Shown: piece by piece, positions 53,151 through 62,845 of the stretch
Position numbering within the stretch: the stretch's first letter is position 1
How the letters are laid out: every line of letters begins with the position of its first letter
DNA from: Streptomyces sp. NRRL F-5122
GTDB lineage: Bacteria > Actinomycetota > Actinomycetes > Streptomycetales > Streptomycetaceae
DNA length: 64,000 bases
Assembly: GCF_001507435.1 (NCBI RefSeq)
Contig: NZ_LMWH01000234.1
Coordinates: 1 to 64,000 of the forward strand
Reading direction: 5' to 3'
Notes under the pieces: model-generated
The model's input: only the letters and a program-made list of their open reading frames with translations
What the model was told of the DNA's origin: nothing
Databases searched by the model: none
Program-made: the position numbers and the translations under genes

Positions 53151-53192
53151 CGGCGTTGCTTGCTCGCACTGCGGCGTTGCTTGCTCGCACTG
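53151..53192. repeat. Two 21-bp direct repeats
   Basis: A 21-bp unit beginning CGGCGTTGCTTGCTCGC and ending ACTG occurs twice head to tail (53151-53171 and 53172-53192). A weaker related copy precedes it (CGGCTGCTTGCGCTGGG). Confidence 0.7.
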
Positions 53193-53251
53193 GGGGGCTG
53201 CAAGCACGTGGAGGACGGCAGAGTACGCCGGGCTGTCGGCTCGAATGCCCG

Positions 53252-53728
53252 TCACAGCTTCACCGGGGTACCGCTGTCCGTCTTGCCATGCTCGCGCACC
53301 GCGATCCGAGCGAGCTTCGTCAGCATCATGCCGTTGCGGATTGCCATGATGTAGTCCACGGGGACCCCGTGCATCCTGGTGCCCGGTCCCCGCAGGGGGT
53401 GCCAGTCAAGGATCAAGAGGGTGTTCTCGCCCCAGGGGATCAGGTTCATGGCGATGCGGGCCGCGCCGAAGGGGCCCGCCTTGGCTTCCAGCTCCAAACG
53501 TTGTTCCGGTACGGAGACCCGGACGACACAGGTGTCCTCAAGAGCCAGGGGGCCGGCACCGACCCGGAGTTGCAGGTGTGCGCCCACGTCCGGCCAGTGC
53601 GGGTCAGCCGCGAGAACCTGCTGGTTTCCCGTTACCCATTCGCTGTACCGATGACCGTCGGAGAGCAGGCTCCAGACCTCGGACGGCGAGCTCAGGATCA
53701 GACGGCGATTCCGGGCCACGCCGACCAC
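53252..53728 (-). CDS. SRPBCC-family protein
   Basis: This 158-residue protein has a START/polyketide-cyclase-like helix-grip pattern: LILSSPSEVWSLLSDGHRYS, EWVTGNQQV, VGAHLQLRVGAGPLALEDTC, RLELEAKAGPFGAARIAMNL, and a long C-terminal helix (NGMMLTKLARIAVREHGK). These proteins bind hydrophobic ligands. The start could be one of the nearby GTG codons; the one at 53728 was kept. There is no operon partner. Confidence 0.82.
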   Translation of the reverse strand: MVGVARNRRLILSSPSEVWSLLSDGHRYSEWVTGNQQVLAADPHWPDVGAHLQLRVGAGPLALEDTCVVRVSVPEQRLELEAKAGPFGAARIAMNLIPWGENTLLILDWHPLRGPGTRMHGVPVDYIMAIRNGMMLTKLARIAVREHGKTDSGTPVKL

Positions 53729-54055
53729 GCTCCTTCAGGAAGAGGCCACCCATCGGTGCGGGGCCGGAGTGGAACGGCCGCAGCGTCTGGTACGAATGGC
53801 CTGCACGGCTGTTTGAGCTGCCTTTCGACCCTAGCCGCGCACATCATGTCGAGCACCTTGAAAACGGGCTGCTGTCCGATGCCCGAGGCGTCAACCGGCA
53901 GGCGGGCAGTGCCCAGTAGTAGACCCATGTGCCGACGCTTCGCGGAACGCCCGCTCGAGCTCCTCCTCATCGAAGGAGGGACCGGCCAGGAGACCCCGCC
54001 TCGACCACCTCGGCGTGGGAGGTGAGGAGCCCCCGTCGCCGACCCCCGGGTGCGC
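53729..54055. other. Intergenic, no supported gene
   Basis: This region lies between the SRPBCC gene and the stop of the small protein gene. Several open frames exist, without any recognisable domain or ribosome-binding site. Confidence 0.45.
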
Positions 54056-54268
54056 TCAGTGCTCCCACACGTCCGGCCCACCACCGCGCCACTCGATCAG
54101 GTCACATGTCCTGACGGACTGCTCATCCTGATCCATGATGCCCTGGTTCTGCAAGAAGAACGTCAGCTCCTGGAGCGAATAAGCGGTGCCGAGGATGGCC
54201 CCGTCCGCACGCACCCGTCGGCCGCCCGTCTCCGAGGGTGGATACACGATCACACGACGTTCAGCCAC
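54056..54268 (-). CDS. Small conserved protein
   Basis: This 70-residue protein reads MAERRVIVYPPSETGGRRVR, ADGAILGTAYSLQELTFFLQ and C-terminal LIEWRGGGPDVWEH. The alternating strands and the LIEWRGGGP.VW ending recur in small Streptomyces proteins of unknown function. It is cytoplasmic, with no operon partner. Confidence 0.68.
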   Translation of the reverse strand: MAERRVIVYPPSETGGRRVRADGAILGTAYSLQELTFFLQNQGIMDQDEQSVRTCDLIEWRGGGPDVWEH

Positions 54269-54727
54269 ACATCCAGCCTCGCGCTCGCGCTCGATTCACG
54301 CACACCGACGACGCCCCTCCGCTCCGCGACATGACCGACGGACTCCGGGCAGGGGCACGCCCGAGAAACTCCCTGATGCGCCGCGTCCGCCACATCACGC
54401 AGGAATGGGCTGGCACCACCCCGGTCAGGCTCCGCCACCGCACTGGATCATGGAGTCGCGCCTCCGCCCGAGTGCATCCGATCGGCGCCGCTGCAACAGG
54501 ATCTGCCTTCGACCGGCACTCCTCCCCCAGCCCGGCACGCCCCACTCGCACATCTCGACCGTCTCATTCCGACCGATTTGGCGCCTCGCATGTCACCCCA
54601 TATTCCCGGCAGTTGGCATCGCACTGGGGCGAACCAGCCGCAACCTAGGATGCATTGACGGGACACCACTCGAAGGACAAAGATCGAGGGCGCGAGATTG
54701 ACAACGTTGTCGCAAGAAAGGAACGCG
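54269..54727. other. Intergenic upstream of the GH92 gene
   Basis: No gene is supported. Just before the GH92 start there is an AAGAAAGGAA Shine-Dalgarno. TTGACAACGTTGTCGCAAG (54698-54716) contains an imperfect TTGACAACGTTGTCG palindrome that could be an operator or a -35 element. Confidence 0.5.
54698..54712. promoter_or_regulatory. Candidate operator: GACAACGTTGTC palindrome
   Basis: The perfect 12-bp palindrome GACAACGTTGTC (54700-54711), within TTGACAACGTTGTCG, lies 17 bp upstream of the GH92 ATG. This is a LacI-like CG-centred symmetry typical of sugar-gene operators. Confidence 0.55.
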
Positions 54728-57088
54728 ATGAGAGCGTTGCAACGCGTGTTCACCGCCTTGTTGCTCGCCACCACCGTGGTCGCCGCCTCCGCCACCTCCG
54801 GCGTCGCGAACGCCAGGGCACAGGGCCCGAGGTTCGCCGACGATCCCACCACGCTGGTCGACACGTCCATCGGCAACAACGGTGACGGAACCACCTTCCC
54901 GGGCGCCGCAGTGCCGTTCGGCATGGTGCAGCTGAGTCCCGACACACAGTTGAACCAGTACGCGTCGTACGACTACAAGCAGGACACCATCCTCGGCTTC
55001 AGTCACACGCACCTGTCCGGTGTCGGCTGCCAGACGATGGGCAACTTCCGGTTCATGCCGACCACGGGCGCGGTCACGTCGTCCGACCCGGCTCAGTACG
55101 GTGCGAAGTTCAGCCACGGCAACGAGACTCGCGCACCGGGCTATTACGGTGTGAAGCTCGACAACGGGATCCAGGCCGAGCTCACCGCGACGCAGCGGAC
55201 CGGCCAGCACCGCTACACCTACCCCGCCGGATCGGGCGGCGAGAACGTGCTCATCGAGGTCGGGCAGAGCAACGGCAGCACCTACGCCGGTGACGTCCAC
55301 GTCGTCGGCGACAACACCGTCGAGGGCTGGCTCCAGGGCGGCAACTTCTGCGGTGAGACCGGCAAGGAGCGCTACCGGATCTTCTTCAGTGCCACGTTCG
55401 ACCGTACGTTCTCGAGTTTCGGCACATGGAGCGACGGCACGCTGACCCCGAACCAGCGTGACGCCTCACGCGGCACCAGGCGCGCGGGTGCCTGGGTGAC
55501 GTTCGACCCGGCCAAGGGCGACCAGGTCGGTGCTTCGGTGGGTCTGTCCTACACCTCGATCGACGGCGCGCGCCTCAACCGCAAGGCGGAGCAGCCGAAG
55601 TCGTTCGACAAGGCCCGCACCGCGGCGCACGCCACCTGGAAGGACGAGCTGAACCGCATGCGTGTGGCCGGCGGCAGCACCGCCGATCAACGCACGTACT
55701 ACAGCGCGCTCTACCACTCGCTGCTGCACCCGTCGATCGGGTCCGACGTCGACAAGCGCTACCGCGGCTTCGACGACCAGGTGCACCGCGCGGACTCCAC
55801 CTACTACCAGATGTTCTCGCTCTGGGACACCTACCGTTCGCAGAACCAGTTGGTGGCCCTGCTGAACCCGGACAAGGCCGCCGACATGGCCAAGTCCGTG
55901 CTGCACATATATCAGGACGGTGGCTGGCTACCGCGCTGGGCGCTGGGCAACAGCGAGACCAACGTGATGAGCGGCGACCCGATCACCCCGTGGATCGTCG
56001 ACATCTACAACCGGGGACTGCTCGACAAGGTCACCGCACGGCAGTTGTTCGACGCGCTCTGGAAGAACGTCAACGACGTCCCCTCGGACCAGTCCATATT
56101 CCGCGGCCGTGACGGCAACCCGACGTATGTCCAGAACGGCTGGGTCGCGTACCAGAACCTGCCCGGGTACAAGTACGGGGACAGCCGCCAGGCGGGTTCG
56201 GCGACACTCGAGTACGCACTCGCCGACTGCGCCCTGTCCACGATGGCCGACGGGCTCGGCTACCAGGACAAGGCCGCTACGCTCGCCTCGCGCTGCGACA
56301 ACTTCGCCAAGCTCTGGGCCCCCGGCGTCACATCACAGGGCTTCTCCGGGTTCCCGGTCGCCAGGAACGCGGACGGCACCGTCGCGGGCAACCCCGACCC
56401 CACCCAGACCGCCCCGTTCCACGAGGGCACCGCGTGGCAGTACCAGTGGCTCGCCCAGCAGGATCCGCAGACCCTCTTCGGGCTCATGGGCGGTCAGGCG
56501 CAGGCCGAGCAGCGACTCGACAAGTTCTTCGACATGCCGACCGTGCTCACCGACCCGGCGAAGGCCGCTTCGGACTCCTGGGTGACCGGCGCCTACGACT
56601 ACCACAACAACTTCGCCTTCAACCCCAACAACGAGCCCGACTTCCACGCTCCGTGGATGTACACGTGGACCGGCGCGCCGTGGAAGACCTCGGCCGTGCT
56701 GCGCGCGATGCGAACGCTTTTCACCGACAGCGTGTACGGCATGCCCGGCAATGACGACCTCGGCGCCACCTCGTCGTTGCTCGTCTTCGCCATGGCCGGC
56801 GTCTTCGAGGCCCAGCCCGGCGCAGCCAACTACGTGATCACCGCACCCATGTTCGAAAAGGTCCAGATCCGGCCGGAACACGGACGCACGATCACCATCG
56901 AGGCACCGGGTGCCGACGCATCCAAGCTCCAGTACGTGTCCTCCGTAGACACGGGCAAGGGCAAGTTGCGCCAGAGCTGGCTCTCCCACAAGGATCTGCT
57001 GCGCTCCGGCACGATCAAGATCAAGCTCTCCGACAAGCCCACGAGTTGGGGCGCCGACGCCGCCCCGCCCGCCATGGCCCGGAACTGA
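54728..57088 (+). CDS. Secreted GH92 alpha-mannosidase
   Basis: This 786-residue exported enzyme has a Sec signal peptide (MRALQRVFTALLLATTVVAA to about residue 34). The N-terminal beta-sandwich starts with VDTSIGNNGDGTTFPGAAVP, FGMVQLSPDT and GFSHTHLSGVGC. The (alpha/alpha)6 domain has TYYSALYHSLLHPSIGSDVD, YYQMFSLWDTYRSQNQLVAL, SGDPITPWIVDIY, and a C-terminal GNDDLGATSSLLVFAMAGVF motif that carries the catalytic D/E region of GH92. GH92 enzymes are calcium-dependent exo-alpha-mannosidases. A CG-centred palindrome directly upstream suggests LacI-type control. Confidence 0.92.
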   Translation: MRALQRVFTALLLATTVVAASATSGVANARAQGPRFADDPTTLVDTSIGNNGDGTTFPGAAVPFGMVQLSPDTQLNQYASYDYKQDTILGFSHTHLSGVGCQTMGNFRFMPTTGAVTSSDPAQYGAKFSHGNETRAPGYYGVKLDNGIQAELTATQRTGQHRYTYPAGSGGENVLIEVGQSNGSTYAGDVHVVGDNTVEGWLQGGNFCGETGKERYRIFFSATFDRTFSSFGTWSDGTLTPNQRDASRGTRRAGAWVTFDPAKGDQVGASVGLSYTSIDGARLNRKAEQPKSFDKARTAAHATWKDELNRMRVAGGSTADQRTYYSALYHSLLHPSIGSDVDKRYRGFDDQVHRADSTYYQMFSLWDTYRSQNQLVALLNPDKAADMAKSVLHIYQDGGWLPRWALGNSETNVMSGDPITPWIVDIYNRGLLDKVTARQLFDALWKNVNDVPSDQSIFRGRDGNPTYVQNGWVAYQNLPGYKYGDSRQAGSATLEYALADCALSTMADGLGYQDKAATLASRCDNFAKLWAPGVTSQGFSGFPVARNADGTVAGNPDPTQTAPFHEGTAWQYQWLAQQDPQTLFGLMGGQAQAEQRLDKFFDMPTVLTDPAKAASDSWVTGAYDYHNNFAFNPNNEPDFHAPWMYTWTGAPWKTSAVLRAMRTLFTDSVYGMPGNDDLGATSSLLVFAMAGVFEAQPGAANYVITAPMFEKVQIRPEHGRTITIEAPGADASKLQYVSSVDTGKGKLRQSWLSHKDLLRSGTIKIKLSDKPTSWGADAAPPAMARN

Positions 57089-57096
57089 GGTTTCTG

Positions 57097-57125
57097 GTGC
57101 GGCCCCTCCCCCAGAGGGGCCGCAC
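57097..57125 (+). terminator. Terminator hairpin after GH92
   Basis: GTGCGGCCCCTC and GAGGGGCCGCAC are perfect 12-bp arms with a CCCCA loop, 8 bases after the stop codon. Confidence 0.85.
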
Positions 57126-57606
57126 CCGGGCTTCACCCTCTGCTGATCACCTCTTCGTGAGACCCCGCGCTTCGGACCGAGGACACGCCACAGCTCTATT
57201 GCACATGACTTGCAACAACAACAATAATGCACCAGCATGGGTCGTGGCGGGGTCGGCCCGTCGGCTTTCGGCAGTGCAGCGCCTTGAACGGCGCGCACCT
57301 GGCCGAAAGGTGATCGTCTTCTCAACCGGCTCCAGCCGGATCCGGCCGACCCCGCGCACATCAGCCCCAGCGACCGGCCGGACAACCTTGCAGCGCTGCA
57401 CTCGCCCGGCAGAACGGTCCTCGTCGGCCTCGATGCCCCTTTGCGAACGTGACACCCGGCGGTCCGAACGTCATGGCGAGTCGACGACCGGCCGGAACAG
57501 CGCACCCCGCTCGAGGACGCCCCACTTCGCACATGCATCATGTTTATGGACTTGTTCGATTTCTCGGTCAGGCGCCCGGGACGGGTGGGCCGCGCACGGA
57601 GGATCA
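57126..57606. other. Intergenic, promoter region of the MEKHLA gene
   Basis: No gene is supported. A distinctly AT-richer patch (57195-57235, with CAACAACAACAATAATG) may be part of the promoter region. GGAGGA lies just before the next start. Confidence 0.5.
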
Positions 57607-58080
57607 ATGCACCACGCGAATCTGCCGGACGGAGCGAATCCGACCTTCTCCCGGCTCCTGCTGTCCAGCTACGAACGCCAGACGGGTCGGCCGTTGTGCC
57701 CGGCCGCCTGGTCCTCGGACGAGGGGGCGGCCGAGTGGCTGTACCGGCAGGCACCGTTCGGGTTGCTCGTCCATGACACGGCCGACGATCCGGTGTTCGT
57801 CTACGCCAATCGCACCGCGCAGCAGCGCTTCGACTACACCTGGCAGGAGTTCACCGCGCTGCCCTCGCGCCTGTCCGCAGCACCCCATGACCAGCCCGGT
57901 CGCGACTCGTTCATCGCATCAGTGGCCGCCAACGGCCACGCCTCGGGATACCGAGGTCTGCGCCGGACCAGGACGGGCGGACGCTTCTGGATAGAGGACG
58001 TCACCATGTGGAACGTGACGGACGCCGACGGTGTCCACCACGGCCAGGCCGCCGTCTTCCACTCCTGGTCGGACGCGTAG
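57607..58080 (+). CDS. MEKHLA-domain protein
   Basis: This 157-residue protein consists of one MEKHLA domain, a PAS relative (PF08670 type): LLLSSYERQTGRPLCP, AEWLYRQAPFGLLVHDTADD, PVFVYANRTAQQRFDYTWQE, FTALPSRLSA, GYRGLRRTRTGGRFWIEDVT and MWNVTDADG. In plants this domain sits on HD-ZIP III proteins; stand-alone bacterial copies are common and of unknown role. No partner kinase or regulator is adjacent. Confidence 0.85.
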   Translation: MHHANLPDGANPTFSRLLLSSYERQTGRPLCPAAWSSDEGAAEWLYRQAPFGLLVHDTADDPVFVYANRTAQQRFDYTWQEFTALPSRLSAAPHDQPGRDSFIASVAANGHASGYRGLRRTRTGGRFWIEDVTMWNVTDADGVHHGQAAVFHSWSDA

Positions 58081-58454
58081 AGCTCCGTTACGACCTCCGC
58101 CACCACGGCTGTCCGGCCCTGGCACCCCGGGGCGGCCGCCACGCGGCACTCCCGCACGGCCCTACGTTTCGGACGTGCCGTACAGGACGTGACCGCCGGC
58201 AACACCGACACCTTGGCTGTCACCAGCACTGGCCCGTCCTCCAGGTACCGCCCCGTCCCCAGCCTTCTGCGCAACGCCCATCGGACAACGTGACAGCGCG
58301 CTCACCCAGGGTTGGCGGCAGATCGCCTCTGGTCGGCCGCGGAGGCCCTCTTGACAGGACCGACCGGCACATGGAGGGCGGCGTCGGTCGGCGGCAACGG
58401 ACAACGGGCGAATATTCACCGGCCCACCGGTTGCGGTCATGCTCTAATCGCCGG
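58081..58454. other. Intergenic, no supported gene
   Basis: This region lies between the MEKHLA and GNAT genes. A TTGACA box occurs at about 58353 but has no good -10 partner at 16-18 bp. Confidence 0.45.
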
Positions 58455-59138
58455 ATGACGAAGATCGAATCAGGGCTCATACGACGTTGGCTGGACGGCT
58501 GGACCGTCGCCCGCTCGCTGCCCGAGGCCGAGCAGGTCGAGCCCGCCGGGGACGGCCTGCGGTCCAAGTGCGACCAACCCGGCCGGGAGGTCGAGGTGTT
58601 CGCACTGCGCGCGGACGAGGACCCCGAGTCCTTGGCACGGCTGGCGGCAGCCGTCGCCGCCGCGCAACAGATCACCTGGCTCACGGTGCCCACGTTGCAC
58701 CCAGGCACAGTCGAGTCCGTCGTCGACGCCGCCGGACTGGAGGTGCTCCACCGCTCAGAGTGGTTCATGACCACGGATCTGACCGAGCACCCGCAGCACG
58801 CGCCTGCCGCGCCGTACAAGCGCGAGGTGCGCACGGAGGGACCAGTCACGCTCGTCTCCCTCCATGCCCCCTCCGGAGAGGTGGCGGCGCGCGGCACCAT
58901 CGCCGTGGTCGGCGGTGATGCGATCGCCGATCGCATCGAGACGGACCCCGCACACCGCCGACGCGGCCTGGGCCGCGCCGTGATGAGCGCTCTGGCGGAG
59001 GCCGCCGTGTCCCAGGGTGCCCGTACCGGTCTTCTCATTGCCAGCGAGGAAGGCCGGCGGCTCTACTCCTCCCTCGGCTGGCACCACAAAGCCGATGTCC
59101 TGATCGCCCGGGGACCGACGGTTCCCGCCGTCGGGTAG
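58455..59138 (+). CDS. GNAT-family N-acetyltransferase
   Basis: This 227-residue protein has an N-terminal half (MTKIESGLIRRWLDGWTVAR) of an unassigned helical type. The C-terminal GNAT domain has EVAARGTIAVVGGDAIADRI, then the acetyl-CoA loop DPAHRRRGLGRAVMSALAEA and GLLIASEEGRRLYSSLGW. The Q/RxxGxG/A motif is intact (RRRGLG). The acceptor is unknown. Confidence 0.83.
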   Translation: MTKIESGLIRRWLDGWTVARSLPEAEQVEPAGDGLRSKCDQPGREVEVFALRADEDPESLARLAAAVAAAQQITWLTVPTLHPGTVESVVDAAGLEVLHRSEWFMTTDLTEHPQHAPAAPYKREVRTEGPVTLVSLHAPSGEVAARGTIAVVGGDAIADRIETDPAHRRRGLGRAVMSALAEAAVSQGARTGLLIASEEGRRLYSSLGWHHKADVLIARGPTVPAVG

Positions 59139-59318
59139 GACGTGTCGCCTTGTACGAAGGCCCCGTCGAGCAGGAGCTTGCCGCCGAAGGTGTCGTGGAC
59201 GTTCGCGGCGAACCGCTTCGACTGAGTCATGGCGTCCACCCGGCACCGACCAACCGGGAGGCGGCGCGGGTGGCCGGCGTGCAGGCAGGATGCACCGAAG
59301 GCGCCCTAGACTGCATGT

Positions 59319-60206
59319 ATGCGCATGCGTCCCATCGTCGGCCCCGTACCCGACACCGGTGTGCGTCCCGCCGGGGGGATGGAAGAGATCGCCGAGCAAC
59401 TCGCAGCCGGCGGGGTGGCCGTCCTGACCGGAGCAGGCATATCCACCGAGTCCGGCATCCCCGACTACCGGGGCGCGACCGGGCGGCACCGACGGCACTC
59501 CCCCATGACCTACCAGGACTTCGTATCGAACGAGGCGAACCGCCGCCGCTACTGGGCCCGCGGCTATATCGGGCGCCGCGCCATCGCGGCCGCCCGGCCC
59601 AACGCCGGACACCACGCCGTGCAGGCACTGCGCACCTCCGGGTACGTCGACGCCGTGATCACACAAAATGTCGACGGGCTGCACCACGCCGCCGGGACGA
59701 CGGACGCTGTCCCACTGCACGGCAGCCTGGACCGTGTCATCTGCCTCGACTGCGGAACGATCGGTCCCCGCGACGAACTGGATGCCCGACTGCTCGCCGC
59801 GAACATGGAATTCCCCGCCGCGCACGATGCCGCCCGACTGCCCGTCAACCCTGACGGCGACATCGAACTGCCGGACGACCTCGTCGACACCTTCCGCGTC
59901 GTGCCGTGCCAGCACTGCGGCGGTGTACTCAAGCCATATGTCGTGTTCTTCGGCGAGAACGTGCCCAAGCCTCGCATCCAGAAATGCTTCGACCTGATCG
60001 ACGCGGCCGATTCGCTACTCGTCCTCGGCTCGTCGCTGGCCGTCCTGTCGGGACTGCGGTTCGTGCGTCGCGCCGCGAAGGACGGCAAGCCCGTCTCCAT
60101 CATCAACCTCGGCCCGACACGCGGCGACGACATCGCGTACGCACACGCAGCACTCCCACTCGGCAAGGCCCTCACCGAACTGACCCAACGCCTCGACATT
60201 CCCTGA
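59319..60206 (+). CDS. Sirtuin-type NAD-dependent deacylase
   Basis: This 295-residue SIR2 family protein has the NAD motif GAGISTESGIPDYRG (residues about 38-52) and TQNVDGLHHAAG. The catalytic His is in PLHGSL, and the structural zinc is held by CLDCG and CQHCGG. GSSLAVLSG and INLGPTRGDD complete the Rossmann site. It would remove acetyl or other acyl groups from lysines in the cytoplasm. The start at 59319 gives a short non-conserved leader; a later ATG (MEEIAEQL) is possible. It stands alone. Confidence 0.92.
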   Translation: MRMRPIVGPVPDTGVRPAGGMEEIAEQLAAGGVAVLTGAGISTESGIPDYRGATGRHRRHSPMTYQDFVSNEANRRRYWARGYIGRRAIAAARPNAGHHAVQALRTSGYVDAVITQNVDGLHHAAGTTDAVPLHGSLDRVICLDCGTIGPRDELDARLLAANMEFPAAHDAARLPVNPDGDIELPDDLVDTFRVVPCQHCGGVLKPYVVFFGENVPKPRIQKCFDLIDAADSLLVLGSSLAVLSGLRFVRRAAKDGKPVSIINLGPTRGDDIAYAHAALPLGKALTELTQRLDIP

Positions 60207-60857
60207 ACCCATCCCACGACTCCTGCAGCGCACCTATCGATCGGACCTCCGTGTCCACGGAACGGCGCGGCGCCCGAACAAGCCAGTCCGCCGGAAACGC
60301 GGCCGTTGCGCGCCGGCTCCCCCTCGGGCGTCGCCTTCTGGCATCCATCCTGGTCATCCACAACGACAGGTCCCTGGTACGAGCCCCCTTCGCCCCGAGC
60401 GTCACAGGCCCGGGTTCAAAGGCTCGACCGAACAAGCCTCTCGCCCAGGCACACCGGATCCGAGGCCTAAAGCCGGGCGGGGCAAGGGACGTGCCAGGCA
60501 CGAATGAGTCAGCACTCGCCACCGCCCACCGGACCAGGACGGGCCTGAACACGACTCGCGCTGGAAAGTGCCGTCCCGGCGGGTGCCGATGGACGTCGGA
60601 TCCGACGTGACGCCGAGACGTGCAGGTCGCGCCTGTACCTTGGTGGCGTTGCACGGCGACACCTGGAAGGCCGAGCGGCCGGGCCGGGAACAGCCGTGCC
60701 GGCCGGCACGGCTGCACCGGCCGAGGGACCGGCGCCGCGCGGGCGGGGAACGAGGGGACCACACGGTCGTCCACCCCACCGGGATCCGGGTCCCAACAGG
60801 CGCGGCACATACGCCGTGCAGGCGGACCACGACGTATTTCTGCAGGAGGACTGTTTC
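60207..60857. other. Intergenic with a 22-bp palindrome
   Basis: This 650-bp region has no supported gene. It contains the perfect palindrome at 60692-60713. The remainder shows open frames on both strands without domains. Confidence 0.5.
60692..60713. repeat. Perfect 22-bp palindrome
   Basis: AGCCGTGCCGG is followed directly by its reverse complement CCGGCACGGCT, 145 bp upstream of the PIG-L gene. It could be a regulator site or a hairpin. Confidence 0.6.
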
Positions 60858-61691
60858 ATGCCCGACCGCCCCTTGACGCTCATGGCAGTACACGCTCACC
60901 CCGACGATGAGGCCACCGGAACCGGAGGGGTCCTCGCCCGGTACGCGGCGGAAGGCATTCGCACGGTTCTCGTGACGTGTACCGACGGCGGCTGCGGTGA
61001 CGGACCCGGTGGCATCAAGCCCGGCGATCCCGAACACGATTCGGCAGCGGTCGCCTTGATGCGCCGCCGAGAACTTCAGGCGAGCTGCGACATCCTGAAA
61101 GTCAGCCATCTGGAGATGCTGGGCTATGCCGACTCCGGGATGATGGGCTGGCCGAGCAACAACGTCCCCGGAGCCTTCTGGCAGACCCCCGTACACGAGG
61201 GCGCCGCCCGACTCGCGGAACTCATGCGGCACTACCGGCCCGATGTGGTCGTCACCTATGACGAGAACGGCTTCTACGGCCACCCCGACCACATCCAGGC
61301 CCACCGCATCACGATGGCGGCGCTGGAGATGACGGCGCCGACACCAAAGGTGTACTGGACCACGATGCCCCACTCGATGATGCACCGGTTCGGCCAGATC
61401 ATGCGCGAATTCCATGAAGACATGCCGGAACCGGATCCTGCCGAGGCCGCAGCGATGGCCGAGATCGGCCTGCCCGACGACGAGATCACCACCTGGGTGG
61501 ACACCACCGCGTTCAGCGGTCAGAAGTTCGACGCGTTGGCCGCCCACGCCAGCCAGGGCGACAACATCTTCTTCCTCAACATGGGCAAGGACAGGTTCGG
61601 CGAGTTCATGGGCACGGAGACCTTCCTACGTGTCCACGACACCACCGGCGCCGCCATACCGGAGAACGACCTCTTCGCCGGACTGCGCTGA
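60858..61691 (+). CDS. PIG-L family deacetylase, Mca/MshB-like
   Basis: This 277-residue zinc deacetylase carries AHPDDE near residue 13 (metal ligands His and Asp/Glu) and GHPDHIQAHRITM near residue 140, which supplies the third metal histidine. The long form with WMTM-like strands (KVYWTTMPHSMMHRFGQIMR) and DDEITTWVDTTAF resembles mycothiol S-conjugate amidase and the mycothiol-biosynthesis deacetylase. Either would act on a glucosamine-inositol core. GGAGGA precedes the ATG by 8 bases. Confidence 0.88.
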   Translation: MPDRPLTLMAVHAHPDDEATGTGGVLARYAAEGIRTVLVTCTDGGCGDGPGGIKPGDPEHDSAAVALMRRRELQASCDILKVSHLEMLGYADSGMMGWPSNNVPGAFWQTPVHEGAARLAELMRHYRPDVVVTYDENGFYGHPDHIQAHRITMAALEMTAPTPKVYWTTMPHSMMHRFGQIMREFHEDMPEPDPAEAAAMAEIGLPDDEITTWVDTTAFSGQKFDALAAHASQGDNIFFLNMGKDRFGEFMGTETFLRVHDTTGAAIPENDLFAGLR

Positions 61692-61882
61692 CCCGTCCCG
61701 GCCGGCCGGGAAATCACAACGCCCCCGTACGGCGCGAAAGGACGGGGCCACACGCCCGCAGGCGTACGGCATGTCCACGCGTGTTCCGCTCCGGCAGTCG
61801 CCTCCAGGCCCATGGCCGATGACGGGGAAGCCGTCGTCCGGCCGGGCCTCGGAAGGCTTGCGCCTGCGCGGGCCGCGGCCCG

Positions 61883-62845
61883 TCAGTGCTCGTGACCCGG
61901 TTCGTGGTCGTGCGGTTCGTACCCGGGGATCGTTCCGTCGGTCTTCTTCACCAGGAACAGCCCCACCATCCCCATGTCGGAGTGGCTCTGCACATGGCAG
62001 TGGTACATCCATGCGCCCGCGCCGACGCCCTCCCCCGCGATGACCTGGAACCCGAAGGAGTCCGCCGGTCCGACGATCTTGTTGTCGATGATCCGGCTCG
62101 GGTCGTCGGGCCCGGTGAGCAGGCCCGTGCGGTTGTCCGCCCAGCGGTGACCGTGCATGTGGAAGGTGTGGTAGTACTCGCCGTGCGTGATCATCACAAA
62201 CTCGATCCGGTCGCCCACGGTGGCCTCGAAGTCGGGTCCGGAGTGCGGCGCGCGGTTGTTGATGGTCATGTCGTTGAAGACGATCGTGTACGTCCGGTCC
62301 GGCAGGACGTCTCCCTTGCGGCGGACGATCACCGGACCGTACAGGCCCTTTCGGATCCCGCCGGTGCCGTGTTCGGTACCGACGACGTGGTCGTGGTAGT
62401 GCCAGTAGCCCGCGCTGCCCGCCCGCCAGGTGCCGTCCTTGCGGCGGCCGGGGACGTGGGTGCGCCAGGTGTAGGTGCGCGTGCCACCCGGCTCGACGTC
62501 GCTCTTGTTCAGCTTTGTGCCGTCGCTTGAGATCTCGTAGTCCAGGCCGTGCACGTGCAGGCTGGCGGGGACGTCCATCGTGTTCTCGAACTCGATGTGC
62601 AGCGTGTCGCCCTCGTTGATCTCGATCAGCGGGCCGGGGACCGTCGCCTTGCCCTTCTCGAAGCCGTAGCCCATCTGCCCGCCGGCGAGTTGCTCGGCGT
62701 ACATCTTGATGTGTTTCACCTCGCCCCCGGCGGCGGCCGTCTTCGTCGGGCCCTCCGCGACGGCGGACTCCGGCCCCAGGGACAACGATGTCGCGACGGC
62801 CGCACCACCCAGCAGCACCCGCCGGTTGAAGCTGCGTCTGTCCAT
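61883..62845 (-). CDS. Two-domain multicopper oxidase (small laccase)
   Basis: This 320-residue exported oxidase has a Tat leader ([17 protein letters not shown]). It has two cupredoxin domains, in contrast to the three of fungal laccases. Copper ligands appear as [19 protein letters not shown] and [12 protein letters not shown], covering types 1, 2 and 3; the last holds the T1 Cys-His pair and Met. This architecture and length match the Streptomyces SLAC/EpoA enzymes, active as trimers. The tail is histidine-rich ([12 protein letters not shown]). It is divergent from a ThuA gene. Confidence 0.92.
   Translation of the reverse strand: MDRRSFNRRVLLGGAAVATSLSLGPESAVAEGPTKTAAAGGEVKHIKMYAEQLAGGQMGYGFEKGKATVPGPLIEINEGDTLHIEFENTMDVPASLHVHGLDYEISSDGTKLNKSDVEPGGTRTYTWRTHVPGRRKDGTWRAGSAGYWHYHDHVVGTEHGTGGIRKGLYGPVIVRRKGDVLPDRTYTIVFNDMTINNRAPHSGPDFEATVGDRIEFVMITHGEYYHTFHMHGHRWADNRTGLLTGPDDPSRIIDNKIVGPADSFGFQVIAGEGVGAGAWMYHCHVQSHSDMGMVGLFLVKKTDGTIPGYEPHDHEPGHEH

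Larger units (their letters stand above)
52811..53251. other. Intergenic with hairpin and tandem repeat
   Basis: This is a convergent region between the antitoxin-like gene and the SRPBCC gene. It contains the 18-bp hairpin at 53091-53128 and two 21-bp tandem repeats at 53151-53192. No gene is supported. Confidence 0.6.
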
